A stretch of 64,000 nucleotides of DNA from Psychrobacter fozii (GCF_003217155.1 NZ_QJSU01000011.1:37246-101245), one strand, 5' to 3'; shown: positions 30,216 to 39,733, numbered from the stretch's first letter. A program made the numbers and translations. The notes: generated by a model not told the origin, from the letters alone.

Positions 30216-30650
30216 ATGAAACGTATGCTCATATTATCGGCGTTGACAGGTGTTTTGACGCTTACTGGTTGTTCAACGTTAAACAATGTAATAGGGAAGT
30301 ATGGTTCTGGCATGCATGAAGTGCAGGCTACTAATAATAATACGGCACCCATTACGAGCAAAAACGGTATGTTGGTTGATGCGAACAATCACATGACCTT
30401 ATATACTTTTGATAAAGATGCTATGGGGAAATCAGAATGTGGCGCTGCGTGTTTACTAGTATGGCCAGCATTTTTAGCACCTGATAATGCGAAAGCCTCA
30501 GGTCAGTTTGCTGCATTTCAGCGCGAAGATGGTAAGTATCAATGGGCCATGAATGGCAAACCTTTGTATTTCTATGCCAATGATACTAAGGCGGGTGATA
30601 AAGATGGCGATAATAAACTGGGTGTTTGGCACATCGTTAAAATGAAATAA
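30216..30650 (+). CDS. Lipoprotein with PF03640-type repeats
   Basis: MKRMLILSALTGVLTLTGC is a lipoprotein signal (lipobox LTGC), so the start is ATG 30216 with AAGGA upstream; the frame opens at 30111 but without signal. The mature part holds two 'secreted repeat' units of the COG4315 type (GMLVDANNHMTLYTFDKDAMGKSECGAACLLVWPAF and YQWAMNGKPLYFYANDTKAGDKDGDNKLGVWHIV). 144 residues. Function of the family is unknown. Confidence 0.88.
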   Translation: MKRMLILSALTGVLTLTGCSTLNNVIGKYGSGMHEVQATNNNTAPITSKNGMLVDANNHMTLYTFDKDAMGKSECGAACLLVWPAFLAPDNAKASGQFAAFQREDGKYQWAMNGKPLYFYANDTKAGDKDGDNKLGVWHIVKMK

Positions 30651-30675
30651 ATATACCTAACCTTCAGTCGAAGAA

Positions 30676-30704
30676 AAGCAGCCATCATCATGGCTGCTTC
30701 TTTG
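30676..30704 (+). terminator. Terminator after the PF03640 lipoprotein
   Basis: AAGCAGCCAT/ATGGCTGCTT, 4-base loop, T-rich tail. Same GCAGCCA core as the hairpin at 31981. Confidence 0.8.
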
Positions 30705-30741
30705 TTTGCTGATATTTGCTGAGAGTAGGTAAGTCTGCTTA

Positions 30742-31830
30742 TCAAACACTAACTAGAGATTCAGTTCCTTCAGCTTCCAATACCGTTTCTTTGGTTGGCT
30801 CTTTTCTATACAAAGGGAAAAAATCTGAGCTTAAATCGTTTTCAGTAAACCAATTATTCGCAATCAACGCGGCGTATTTGGATGAATTGACAACGAGTCT
30901 ATAGGTCTTAAACAACAGCTCTTGTGAGCTAAATCCTTTTTTGTACTCATATAAAGAATCTAGGTTGGAGCCTAGGCCGCCACCAAGATGGAGTAAGCTA
31001 TAATTATTTTCTCTACCCCAATTACGAGCAACATGAGTAATAAGTTTAGACGGCTGTAGATGTGTATAGGCGTTGAGTGTACCACCGAGATGGAACTGCA
31101 TAATGCCTGACTCTCTACAGATTGTGTATATCGATGAACCAATGGCTTTGCCGTCTTGATAAGCCGTTATTAGTAGTATTCTGTCTTGAAGGTTCTCAAA
31201 TAAATTGAAAAAATAGTTGTCATCAAAAAAGTAATACTGGCTGGCATTAACATGTTCCATCGTTTCTTTATAAATGTTTGAGAACACCATGGCGCTTTCT
31301 TTGGCTAAGGACTCAATTTTTGTGACAACTTCCATTTTCATGGCTTTTTTGATGCCTCGACGATGACGGTTTTGAGTTTCGCTCCAGTGTTCTTCTTCTG
31401 ATTTTGTTAAGTCAGACATTAATGTCAGGCCGTGAGTAAGCGCTTTTCCAACGGTAGGCAGCCATTCTTTATTGATGATTGGATGCAGTCGCATGAATAA
31501 TGACACACAACCTTTTTCAAAGAGAAAAGCTCTTATGCCTTCTAGTACGAGATCGAGCTGGGCATCGGTTAGCGTCTTGTCCATCACAGGACCGCCGTAG
31601 CCGTACGTAGAAGTAGCATCCCAATGCTCTGAGTCTATCTCTCGTATGATAATAGGTAAAAACACTTTTTTATCTTTGTAGTGAGCGACTATACCTTGAG
31701 GCATGCCTTTATCGACGACGGCTGATGCCGCAATCCAGCCAGATAAATGGTATACGTCAAAATGATAGTCTGATATTTGCTTATCCCATTCTTTATCTAT
31801 ATCTATAAAATCAACTTTTATTGTATCCAT
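30742..31830 (-). CDS. FemAB/GNAT-like acyltransferase
   Basis: 362 residues, cytosolic. The fold and motifs match FemAB-related GNAT proteins (PF13480 style): YHLSGWIAASAV at the start, TYGYGGPVMDK near residue 80, FMRLHPIINKEW, a basic helix NRHRRGIKKAMKMEV, YQDGKAIGSSIY, LHLGGGLGSNLDSLYEYKKGFSS. Such enzymes add amino acids or acyl groups to peptidoglycan or polysaccharide precursors. Substrate not deducible. Hairpins with the same core flank it. Confidence 0.82.
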   Translation of the reverse strand: MDTIKVDFIDIDKEWDKQISDYHFDVYHLSGWIAASAVVDKGMPQGIVAHYKDKKVFLPIIIREIDSEHWDATSTYGYGGPVMDKTLTDAQLDLVLEGIRAFLFEKGCVSLFMRLHPIINKEWLPTVGKALTHGLTLMSDLTKSEEEHWSETQNRHRRGIKKAMKMEVVTKIESLAKESAMVFSNIYKETMEHVNASQYYFFDDNYFFNLFENLQDRILLITAYQDGKAIGSSIYTICRESGIMQFHLGGTLNAYTHLQPSKLITHVARNWGRENNYSLLHLGGGLGSNLDSLYEYKKGFSSQELLFKTYRLVVNSSKYAALIANNWFTENDLSSDFFPLYRKEPTKETVLEAEGTESLVSV

Positions 31831-31980
31831 TTTTCTACTTCCTCAGTGATATGTATTATATTCGTAAATTCACATATATGAATATAACAATAAATTTCGA
31901 GGTTAACAAGCCTACCAAAAGCTTTTATGCGTTTTATTGAATATATAGTTCAATAATAAAGCCGTTATTTTTATATCAAT

Positions 31981-32015
31981 AAAAAAAGCAGCCATCGAGT
32001 GGCTGCTTTTAGCTA
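31981..32015 (-). terminator. Terminator of the MFS gene
   Basis: AAAAGCAGCCA (31984-31994) with TGGCTGCTTTT (32000-32010), loop TCGAG; on the minus strand the T-run follows the stem. Confidence 0.85.
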
Positions 32016-32060
32016 TTTTGGTAATAGTTTTGGTACTTATTTTAGTATGCAGATTTAAGT

Positions 32061-33266
32061 TTAAATCTCATTTTTTGATAGTTTGTGAGTGATAGGTTTT
32101 GGTTGAGGATGTTTTAAATTCAATAAACCATACAAGAGTAGTGTGCCCATCGTCACGACTGCGGCTGATAGATACAGGCCAGGGTCATAACTTCCATAAA
32201 TTTTAACAATATAACCTGTACAGATGGGTGCAATGATTTGAGCTGCACCATACGATAACGTCATTGTTCCCATGAATTTAGCAGGATCACTTGGGAAGAA
32301 TTTACCGGCCATCGTCAATACCAAACTCACACAAGCGATGAAAGTACCGCCAAATAACAATGCACTGATTATGACCGTAGGTAAGCTGTCATTGACTGCA
32401 GGTAGTATGATGCCGATAATTTGTAAAAGATAAGCGGCGATTAGTGTCCTAAGATAACCAAACCTCCGAGCAATACGATCCCATACAAGTGCAGCTGGGG
32501 TAGCGGCCAAGCCAATCAATAGAAAGACAAATCCTCCTTGTCCTTGTAAGCCTTTTGTACTCTCTACAATATCGACGATAAAGGTAGAACTGACCGCATA
32601 ACCATAACCTGCACAAAAATAGGCTAGCATCATTAATGACTTGAATGTCTTGCTTGGTGGATTGTCCTTAATCACTTCTTGATTCTTACTGTCGATGGAA
32701 GGGTGTGGCATCCATAACCATGCAGGCACAGCAAAAATGATCGCTAACACAGAGAGTGCTAACCACTGCTGTTGCCAATCTGCTGATAGGGCTTGCATTG
32801 CCTCAAACAATAACGAGGTAATCACAATGCTCAAGCCTGCACCTGCGAAATGAATCCCGAGCTCAGCACGGTGGTTATTCTTTACCAGCCATTTCAATAT
32901 CAATCCTGAAGCAATAATAAATCCGCCTGAAGCACAGACACCAGCGATGAACCTTAATATCGCCCAAGTGGTTATATCTGTGGTCAGAACCATAGCTGCA
33001 GAGGTGACCACACTTAAAACAAGATAAACACGATGTAAGTGATATTTATAATTCAGATTATGCATGCTCGCAGCAATCAAAACGCCAAACATATAACCCA
33101 TAAAGTTCGTGCTGGCTAACCACCCACCACCTAACTCTGTTAAGCCAGCGCCTTCTTGCATGACTGGTAGCAATAGACTATACGAAAATCGAGCAACCCC
33201 TACGGTCACTATCAAACTGCAAATTCCAGCCATGTATACACGGACTTTCGTGAGTTCTATTGACAT
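32061..33266 (-). CDS. YbfB/YjiJ family MFS transporter
   Basis: Major facilitator with about 12 membrane segments; 401 residues from ATG 33266 (MSIELTK). Family marks: VGVARFSYSLLLPVMQEGAGLTELGGGWLASTNFMGYMFGVL at the N-terminus and a hydrophilic central loop around MPHPSIDSKNQEV. Substrate unknown. It is divergent from a LysR regulator, 129 bases apart, which probably controls it. Confidence 0.9.
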   Translation of the reverse strand: MSIELTKVRVYMAGICSLIVTVGVARFSYSLLLPVMQEGAGLTELGGGWLASTNFMGYMFGVLIAASMHNLNYKYHLHRVYLVLSVVTSAAMVLTTDITTWAILRFIAGVCASGGFIIASGLILKWLVKNNHRAELGIHFAGAGLSIVITSLLFEAMQALSADWQQQWLALSVLAIIFAVPAWLWMPHPSIDSKNQEVIKDNPPSKTFKSLMMLAYFCAGYGYAVSSTFIVDIVESTKGLQGQGGFVFLLIGLAATPAALVWDRIARRFGYLRTLIAAYLLQIIGIILPAVNDSLPTVIISALLFGGTFIACVSLVLTMAGKFFPSDPAKFMGTMTLSYGAAQIIAPICTGYIVKIYGSYDPGLYLSAAVVTMGTLLLYGLLNLKHPQPKPITHKLSKNEI

Positions 33267-33394
33267 TTTTATTACTTCATATCGGAAAGTTATTAACAAA
33301 GAATACGTGACTCTGTTAATCTTAAAAATTGAATTATCTAGAACAAAGTATTCTCATTATAAGAACTGTTTGATAAGTGAATAAGGATTTTCAC

Positions 33395-34228
33395 ATGGAG
33401 ATTTTGACGTTAAAGACGTTTAAAGCGGTTGTTGATGAAGACGGTATTAAAGGGGCTGCTGAAAAACTGCATACCGTTCAGTCGAATATTACCAACCGTA
33501 TCAAAAAACTCGAAAGGGAGTTGGATACCAAGCTATTCAATATCATTGGTCGAAAGCTGCAATTAACCCCGAGCGGGCGACAGCTGTGCGATTATGCTGA
33601 TCAAATTTTACAGTTAGAGTATCAAGCCACATCGGCTATGCTGCGAAATAAAGACAGTTATGAATTAATAATCGGTATGCCTGAGACATTTGCTGCTGTT
33701 CATATGCCATTGGCACTGAAACAACTGAAGTTAAACCACTCTGAGATTCGCGCTAAAATCTATACAGATACCAGTGATAGGTTGGTCTTAGCGGTATTAA
33801 ATAATAAAGTAGACTGTGCTGCAATCGGCAATGCACCCAAGCATCAAGATCTGGTGGTGATTCCTGTTGTCAGAGAAGAGCTGATGATGGTGACGCCACT
33901 AGATAGTGAGCATGATCCTGTCTTATTTGTACGTGACGAAGGTTGCGGTTATAGGACACAGGCCATTATTTGGCAACAAGAAGCAGGTAGAGGGTGTGAT
34001 GAGCTGATGCTGATGAGTAGCGCTGACGGTGTATTGGGGTGTGTCGCTGCGGGATTGGGCTACACCATCATTGGTAAAAACATGGTGGTCGGTAGTCGAT
34101 ATGAAAAATCATTGGTCATGACACCACTCAGTCATGGGTCAAAGCAAGTTCAGCTATCGATTGTTTATCGTAAAGACAGCCCGCTGGCATCAGGGGTATT
34201 AACGCTAGCCAAATTGCTAACGGAATAA
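33395..34228 (+). CDS. LysR-type transcriptional regulator
   Basis: 277 residues. N-terminal winged helix (LKTFKAVVDEDGIKGAAEKLHTVQSNITNRIKKLERELDTKLF), then a substrate-binding domain. ATG 33395 has AAGGA 8 bases upstream; the GTG at 33377 is rejected. Divergent from the MFS gene; the usual LysR layout suggests the two share a control region. Inducer unknown. Confidence 0.93.
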   Translation: MEILTLKTFKAVVDEDGIKGAAEKLHTVQSNITNRIKKLERELDTKLFNIIGRKLQLTPSGRQLCDYADQILQLEYQATSAMLRNKDSYELIIGMPETFAAVHMPLALKQLKLNHSEIRAKIYTDTSDRLVLAVLNNKVDCAAIGNAPKHQDLVVIPVVREELMMVTPLDSEHDPVLFVRDEGCGYRTQAIIWQQEAGRGCDELMLMSSADGVLGCVAAGLGYTIIGKNMVVGSRYEKSLVMTPLSHGSKQVQLSIVYRKDSPLASGVLTLAKLLTE

Positions 34229-34647
34229 TATGGCATGCTATGGTCTATTAGCTATATAACTATGATGCAATTACTACGGTATTCATCTCGATCACTACTC
34301 TAGGGTATCGACTGCTATAGCTTTTACTACCATTGGCATACTATTCTTTGGTGTTCTAGAACTGATTGGTCTTTATCAAGATTGTATTGGCATATCATTA
34401 CAGTCTTAGCGCCCGACTGACTTGCATCGGACGCCGAAAACCGTTAAAATCGCGGTTTGATTTTCCCGCTGGGGAAAGGCTAAGTGAGCAGAGGAATGGT
34501 GTTGGGTGCTGGAATAAGCCAGTGATGCAGCTGCCATACTTATAAATGTCCTTAGTGCCTCAGTTACGTATGCCATTGTTGATTTGGCACATCATTTAAG
34601 ATGTTGCTCAAAAGCACTATACATACATCGGACATAGAGAGTTTATT
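34229..34647. other. Intergenic region LysR-rpmE2 with an orphan membrane-like frame
   Basis: 419 bases. From 34269 to 34409 a frame without start encodes a hydrophobic run (STAIAFTTIGILFFGVLELIGL) ending in TAG, possibly a decayed gene end. From about 34425 GC rises, with a TTCCC-GCT-GGGGAA hairpin at 34463-34477. No recognisable gene. Confidence 0.35.
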
Positions 34648-34929
34648 ATGCGTAAAGATATCCATCCTAATTACCAAGAAGTTTTATTCCACGACACTAA
34701 CGCTGACGTTTTCTTTTTGACTCGTTCAACTGCTAAAACCAAAGCTACTCGTGAATACGAAGGTACAGAATATCCATACTACCCACTTGATATCTCAAGT
34801 GCGTCGCATCCATTCTATACTGGCGAACAACGCAAAACTTCTACTGAAGGCCGTGTTGCTAGCTTCAACAAACGCTTTGGTGCGTTTGGTGGCCGTAAGA
34901 AAGCTGCTGATACTGACGCTGCAGAATAA
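34648..34929 (+). CDS. rpmE2: 50S ribosomal protein L31 type B
   Basis: Zinc-free L31 paralogue that replaces the Cys-containing form when zinc is scarce. 93 residues; begins [16 protein letters not shown], no CxxC pair, long C-terminal tail with [11 protein letters not shown]. Type B L31 is commonly under Zur control; I see no clear Zur box here. Single gene with its own terminator. Confidence 0.95.
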   Translation: MRKDIHPNYQEVLFHDTNADVFFLTRSTAKTKATREYEGTEYPYYPLDISSASHPFYTGEQRKTSTEGRVASFNKRFGAFGGRKKAADTDAAE

Positions 34930-34966
34930 TTTACACTTATTGTGTAAATATATTTCGCAAAGCAAT

Positions 34967-34998
34967 AAAAAACCGCTGAATATTCAGCGGTTTTTTTT
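34967..34998. terminator. Palindromic terminator after rpmE2
   Basis: AACCGCTGAATATTCAGCGGTT palindrome with A-run before and eight T after; can also end the minus-strand SGNH transcript. Confidence 0.93.
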
Positions 34999-35046
34999 GT
35001 TTGAATTTTAGAGTAGTGTTTTTGAAAGGTGAAATTAAGGCAAGCC

Positions 35047-35892
35047 CTAAGCAGTCGGAGTGTCTAATACCTGTACTATCAGCTCTGATAATTGCTGCGC
35101 CCAATAGCCATACATTAGGCTGCTAGGATGAAAGCCGTCACTGGCAAACATCACAGCAATATCGATAGGTTTGCCATTAAAGTGCTCTTCTATCATTCGC
35201 GGAAAGTCAGTTTCCATATAAGTGACACTGTCATGCTCGGTACAGACCTGCTGCAGTATGCTATCCAAAGTCGATGCTTTGGCGCCAATGAAATTATTGA
35301 GCGGGGTAGGTATTGCAGGCATTTGTGCCATCGGTGGTAGACTTGAAAAAATCAATTCTCGCACACCAAACTTGCGCTGAGCAATAGCAATGATGTCTTC
35401 AATTTGCTGCTGCCATTTACGCGCAGAGACATTAGCAGTGGTGTCATTAACTCCGACACTCAGCACCATGACATCAACCGCTTGGCTAGGAGTGGGTAGG
35501 ATATAAAGCCGACGCAAGATATCAAAGCTAGTGTGACCCGTAGTTGCTTGCAATGACCATGTCAGCTCATCAAACTGAGTATGAATAGCAGACTGCTGCT
35601 GCAGAGTAGGGATCAGCTTGCCTACTAATGCTTCTTGCTGCGTTTGACTACCAACACCAGCGGCGGCTGAGTCACCAACCACCATGATGTTTAGCATTTT
35701 TCGGACGCCATCTTTTTGTGTATTAGCAGACAGGGTATTGATAGCTTGGTTTAATTGGAGATGACCATGTCTTTCACCGTGTGGCTCAGGCAAGCGGATG
35801 GTATCGCGCTTAATTCTGCGACCTTGATAAAGATAAACAGGGGCAAGGAGGACATCTCTTGCCACTGTCGCTATTTTATTACTATTTATCAT
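35047..35892 (-). CDS. SGNH/GDSL hydrolase
   Basis: Lipase/esterase-like SGNH fold. Nucleophile motif MVVGDSAAAGVGSQ, block III SVGVNDTT, and C-terminal SDGFHPS with the Asp-x-x-His pair. 281 residues from ATG 35892, which lies 4 bases after the nadV stop behind GGATGG; an ATG at 35910 would overlap nadV. The first 45 residues lack a clear signal peptide. Same strand and tightly after nadV, so co-transcribed; link with NAD salvage unclear. Confidence 0.88.
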   Translation of the reverse strand: MINSNKIATVARDVLLAPVYLYQGRRIKRDTIRLPEPHGERHGHLQLNQAINTLSANTQKDGVRKMLNIMVVGDSAAAGVGSQTQQEALVGKLIPTLQQQSAIHTQFDELTWSLQATTGHTSFDILRRLYILPTPSQAVDVMVLSVGVNDTTANVSARKWQQQIEDIIAIAQRKFGVRELIFSSLPPMAQMPAIPTPLNNFIGAKASTLDSILQQVCTEHDSVTYMETDFPRMIEEHFNGKPIDIAVMFASDGFHPSSLMYGYWAQQLSELIVQVLDTPTA

Positions 35893-35896
35893 ATTG

Positions 35897-37294
35897 CTAC
35901 CATCCAGCACGCTCTCGAATAGTCGTTAGGTTATCTTCAATTAGCAATTGACCATCGACATAAACGTCACGCAACAGGTTTTCCGCATCGGCAGCTAAAT
36001 CATCGGCCTTAATGGTTTTTAGTTGTCCGTTGCTGTCTTTAACCAAAGCCAATCGACCTTTTTTTGAGCGTTTCGAGCGGCTAGTAATGGGATCTTTATA
36101 GATATCTTTCCATGCACCATCGATAGAGATAGAACTGGCTTTCATTGCCCAACTCATGGTGTCACGGTTGACTTGTTGTAGTAAGCCACCGCCCATACCA
36201 AAGGTGACATTTTCAGCGCTGAAGCCTGCTTTTAGTATGACATCAATAATCTTGGTTAGGCTTTGTGGGCTGATACCATCACCTTGGATGACCCGTACAT
36301 AATCTGGTAATACTTTATAGCCTTTACTATTCACAGTCGTGCCGAATTTCACTGCCAAGCGCTCTAATGCTTCGCGGACAACTTTGGTAGGCTCACCACT
36401 GTCTGGTCTAATGACTAACGTACCGCCCATGTTTTTTACGTCGTCTTTTAGGCTGCCACCCCAAATATTATCAATGGCATTCCATAAGTCATAACTGTCT
36501 GAGACCACTGAGAAGCTTTTACCTTCGCCACTAAACTGTTCAATCATATTGGCAAAGGCTGCTGTCTCACCGTCACGGCCCCATGCAGTCATTGTACTGT
36601 GTTCAGCTGCAGGGATAGAAAACGCTGGCATGTCTTTATCCATTTGATACCAACGACTGGCAGCTACTAGCGCCGTCATTGAGTCAGTGCCAGCAAAGTT
36701 GACCAAATGCGCCAAGCTACCGAGTGCCACAGACTCCTGACTAGATGCACCGCGTGAGCCAAAATCATGCAGTCTGAACGTAAGTGATTCGGTGTTGTCT
36801 GCTGATTTTTCTAATGCTTTACGAATGATGTCTTTGCAATAATGCGAGACGCTGGCGACCGTTGATGGATACCAAATCGCACGTAATAAAGCGGTTTCGA
36901 TATAGCTTGGTAGCCAGTAAAATTCAGGGTCGGTATTGATGACTTGGCAGACCACATTGGACACTGGTACGATGCTGCCTTCGGGTACGGCTTCGATACG
37001 TAATGGTAGATAACCATTGTGTTTGTCTACTAAATGCTCCCAACCAGCACGATTGAAAGTCAAGCCATGCGCTTGAACGACCATTTCGGCTTCGTCGATA
37101 TCTTGGTGGGTAATAGGGGTGCTTAGGTATTCTTTGATAAAGGCTTGCAAGCCAAAAAATACCACATCATAGTCGCCTTTACGCGCCTCAATGTAGCTTG
37201 ACAGATATTCGCTACCGCTTGGATATTGCACCCAATGTGAGGTTTTATAGCTGTCGCTGTTAAGAATTAAATTATTTAGATTACTGGTATACAT
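35897..37294 (-). CDS. nadV: Nicotinamide phosphoribosyltransferase
   Basis: Converts nicotinamide and PRPP to NMN, the deamidase-independent NAD salvage route. 465 residues, normal for NAMPT/NadV. Seen: NSDSYKTSHWVQYPSGSEYLSSYIEAR, FRLHDFGSRGASSQESVALGS, VIRPDSGEPTKVVREAL, VIQGDGIS, NVTFGMGGGLLQ. ATG 37294 has GAGGAG 8 bases upstream. NMN adenylyltransferase is the next gene upstream on the same strand. Confidence 0.97.
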   Translation of the reverse strand: MYTSNLNNLILNSDSYKTSHWVQYPSGSEYLSSYIEARKGDYDVVFFGLQAFIKEYLSTPITHQDIDEAEMVVQAHGLTFNRAGWEHLVDKHNGYLPLRIEAVPEGSIVPVSNVVCQVINTDPEFYWLPSYIETALLRAIWYPSTVASVSHYCKDIIRKALEKSADNTESLTFRLHDFGSRGASSQESVALGSLAHLVNFAGTDSMTALVAASRWYQMDKDMPAFSIPAAEHSTMTAWGRDGETAAFANMIEQFSGEGKSFSVVSDSYDLWNAIDNIWGGSLKDDVKNMGGTLVIRPDSGEPTKVVREALERLAVKFGTTVNSKGYKVLPDYVRVIQGDGISPQSLTKIIDVILKAGFSAENVTFGMGGGLLQQVNRDTMSWAMKASSISIDGAWKDIYKDPITSRSKRSKKGRLALVKDSNGQLKTIKADDLAADAENLLRDVYVDGQLLIEDNLTTIRERAGW

Positions 37295-37320
37295 CACAGA
37301 ACTCCTCTGCTTTGAAATGC

Positions 37321-37355
37321 CGCAGCTGCTTTGATGAAAGAGCAGTTGCAGCGGT
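37321..37355 (-). promoter_or_regulatory. Hairpin in the nadV leader
   Basis: CCGC...GCGG outer pair (37321-37324/37352-37355) and CTGCT/AGCAG inner pair (37327-37331/37342-37346) with an internal loop, about 25-60 bases upstream of the nadV start. Adjacent bases 37356-37420 are unusually GC-rich. Possibly a regulatory leader; no known riboswitch recognised. Confidence 0.4.
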
Positions 37356-37522
37356 TAACCCTTGCCGTCTATCGACTCGGGCGGTGAAAGCTGTTGTACA
37401 AAAACGTGTGCAAAAATGATAAATCAGGTTTTAAAAATAAAAGACTAAGAAAATAAATTATATAGACTATAGTTGATTATAAGGTTGTAAATGATGTACT
37501 AGTCGGTCAACGTTATGTAAAT

Positions 37523-38599
37523 TTACAATCCAACCATTTTGGTAATAATCGCATAGTGGTCTTCGAACATCATGGTGGCATCAAGCTCTGCCAGCGGTAA
37601 CCAAAAAGCTTTGGCTGCGTCATCGCCACCTTTTACTTTTGGTAGACCTTTTGGGTCATTTTTAAGCTGAAAATAAAATGCTTGGGTAATCGTTCGACCA
37701 CGTGCCGAGCGATAGGGATCATCAAAGGTATGCTGACTGTGACAAGAGCCGCGCAATACTGGCTCAGGAACTTTGAGGCGTGTTTCTTCCCGTAGCTCAC
37801 GGATACAGGCATCAAACAACGTCTCTTTTGGATTCAAGAATCCACCAGGCAATGCCCATAATCCACGCCCTGGCATGCTACGGCGCTCTACCAACAGGAT
37901 ATGTCCAGACTGCACAATCAAAGCATCAGCCGTCATAAATGTAGGCGGATAGGGGGCGGATTCCCACTGTCTTTTATACTTGTCAATGAAATCTGCTTCT
38001 TCATGCAGCTGATGATAATCGTCAGTTTTTTTGAAGTCATTCAGCACTTTACGGGTTGATTCGGGTGTTCGCTCAGGTGTCGGTGTGGCACCCATCAGAT
38101 AGCTATCGCGAATCGGCGTGGCTGATAGATTATGATAATTGGGCACCGAGACCGAGTCCCAGTTGGGGAATAGCGATAAATAATATGATGAGCTGTCTTT
38201 TGAATGACCAATCAACCCAATATCGCCCTGCAAATCACCAGTGACAGATTTTACGCCTGCTTGCACGTATTGTAGCCAGCGCGTGTCGTTGTAGAGTGCA
38301 TCATCTAGACCAACGCAGTGAATACGTACCGCTTCCTCTGCTGAGTAGGCGTCTTTAATCATGGCCGCACGCTCAGCGACGCTGAATGGATTGCGTAAGC
38401 TACGTGGCAGGTTGGCTGAGCCAATAAGCATAATCACATCATCCGAGCGCTTTAATGCTTCGTCGATGACGGCTTTATGTCCACGATGGAACGGCTGAAA
38501 ACGCCCAATGAAAACCAAATAACGATAGTGTTTACTGCTTTTCTGATCAGGGGTTTGTGTGTCTGAACTTTGCTCTGATAATTCACTCATAGACGCCAA
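37523..38599 (-). CDS. Bifunctional NMN adenylyltransferase / Nudix hydrolase
   Basis: Joins NMN and ATP to NAD+. N-terminal nucleotidyltransferase domain (residues 25-190) with GRFQPFHRGHKAVIDEAL and the SANLPRSLRNPFS segment; C-terminal Nudix domain (220-355) with Nudix box GGFLNPKETLFDACIRELREETRL, intact. This is the NadM-Nudix type that pairs with NadV. The two genes are 228 bases apart on the same strand and form the NAD salvage unit. Confidence 0.95.
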   Translation of the reverse strand: MASMSELSEQSSDTQTPDQKSSKHYRYLVFIGRFQPFHRGHKAVIDEALKRSDDVIMLIGSANLPRSLRNPFSVAERAAMIKDAYSAEEAVRIHCVGLDDALYNDTRWLQYVQAGVKSVTGDLQGDIGLIGHSKDSSSYYLSLFPNWDSVSVPNYHNLSATPIRDSYLMGATPTPERTPESTRKVLNDFKKTDDYHQLHEEADFIDKYKRQWESAPYPPTFMTADALIVQSGHILLVERRSMPGRGLWALPGGFLNPKETLFDACIRELREETRLKVPEPVLRGSCHSQHTFDDPYRSARGRTITQAFYFQLKNDPKGLPKVKGGDDAAKAFWLPLAELDATMMFEDHYAIITKMVGL

Positions 38600-38756
38600 T
38601 TTCCTACGACTTATATTTCATTGGTAAAAAATTAATAATGCCAATACTGACACAGCCGATGACTCGCTGACAAGTGGAAAGATGTTTGGGATAGTATAAC
38701 GGTCAATGATGATGTGCATCATGATCTGACAAGGTTAAATAAATACACCCATAATT

Positions 38757-38912
38757 TTAAGGAGAATGCTTTGCAATCCAAGCAGTCACCGTTGGCCAGA
38801 TTTCTTTGGCAGCGTTACGGCTAATCATAATGCAGCCATGATATAGTCGTCTAAATCACCATGGCTGAGCGCGTATTCACAAAAGACATTGGCAGGATTT
38901 TTAAAGTTACTA
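38757..38912 (-). pseudogene. Decayed copy of the alpha/beta hydrolase 3' end
   Basis: Bases 38774-38911 align with the end of the hydrolase at 39821-40810 (about 39838-39976) at roughly 85-90% identity by eye. Minus-strand reading gives FKNPANVFCEYALSHGDLDDY, then a 1-base deletion shifts the frame, then AAKEIWPTVTAWIAKHSP-stop. Only the tail is present. The phosphatase gene lies between remnant and intact gene. Confidence 0.88.
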
Positions 38913-38941
38913 GCTTGAGTGCCATATCACAAAATTTTTGG

Positions 38942-39619
38942 CTACATCTCTATACGGACAGCAGCCACGGTTTTAGGGTTTAGCATGTTCTCAAGATTTA
39001 TCCAAACGGCATGATAGCCAAATCCACCAGCGACCATCTCTTGCTTAGCGTGTTCAATAGACCACTCTTGCTCAATGATTCTATACATAGCGATAATCAG
39101 TCCTGTACGGTCAGCACCATGATAGCAGTGTACTAGTACGCTCTTATTTTGTGCCTGCAAATCTTTTATCGTATTTAAGGCTTTAGCGATTTCTTTTGGA
39201 GTAACATACCATGATTTAAGCGGTTGATTATATAAGTCTAAGGACGTCTCATTAATAATATCAGCTAGTAATTTTTCATCATCATTTCGATCAAAAAAGC
39301 GTAAATTAAGGATAGCGTCAATACGATTGGCTTTAAGTAAAGGGATATCAGCTGCACGTAACTGCTCACTTCGAAACAGTAGCTTATCAACTTGATATAA
39401 ATTGGTCGCCTTATTAATCAAGACTGCATTTTGCGGTAAGGATGGGGGAGTCGTAAGTTGAGTAGTCGCAGTTGACTGGCAGCCGATCATCAGACCGGCT
39501 AGACTCATAGAGCCTGCGACTAATATTGACTTGTAACGCTGTTGCCAGCGATGGTTATGGTCTATGACACCTTCGTTCGACCTAGTGCTCAAAAGCTGGT
39601 TCATAAGCATAATTCTCAT
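38942..39619 (-). CDS. Dual-specificity/tyrosine phosphatase-like lipoprotein
   Basis: 225 residues. Lipoprotein signal around 30-47 (SILVAGSMSLAGLMIGC, lipobox Cys47), so outer face of a membrane. Phosphatase loop VHCYHGADRTGL with Cys165 and Arg171 intact, and general-acid region LKSWYVTP. Family acts on phosphoproteins, phosphoinositides or polyphosphate-like substrates; target unknown. Start uncertain (ATG 39619 or 39604). Sits between an intact hydrolase and a decayed copy of that hydrolase's tail. Confidence 0.85.
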   Translation of the reverse strand: MRIMLMNQLLSTRSNEGVIDHNHRWQQRYKSILVAGSMSLAGLMIGCQSTATTQLTTPPSLPQNAVLINKATNLYQVDKLLFRSEQLRAADIPLLKANRIDAILNLRFFDRNDDEKLLADIINETSLDLYNQPLKSWYVTPKEIAKALNTIKDLQAQNKSVLVHCYHGADRTGLIIAMYRIIEQEWSIEHAKQEMVAGGFGYHAVWINLENMLNPKTVAAVRIEM

Positions 39620-39733
39620 ACCATTAGTTTTGATTGGTTATCATTCTACCGCTACAGACTATTTGATAGCCACTATCAGCCATAATAGTTTCAACCCTTG
39701 CAGTTGTTGTACATAATAAAGCGTTTATTATAG

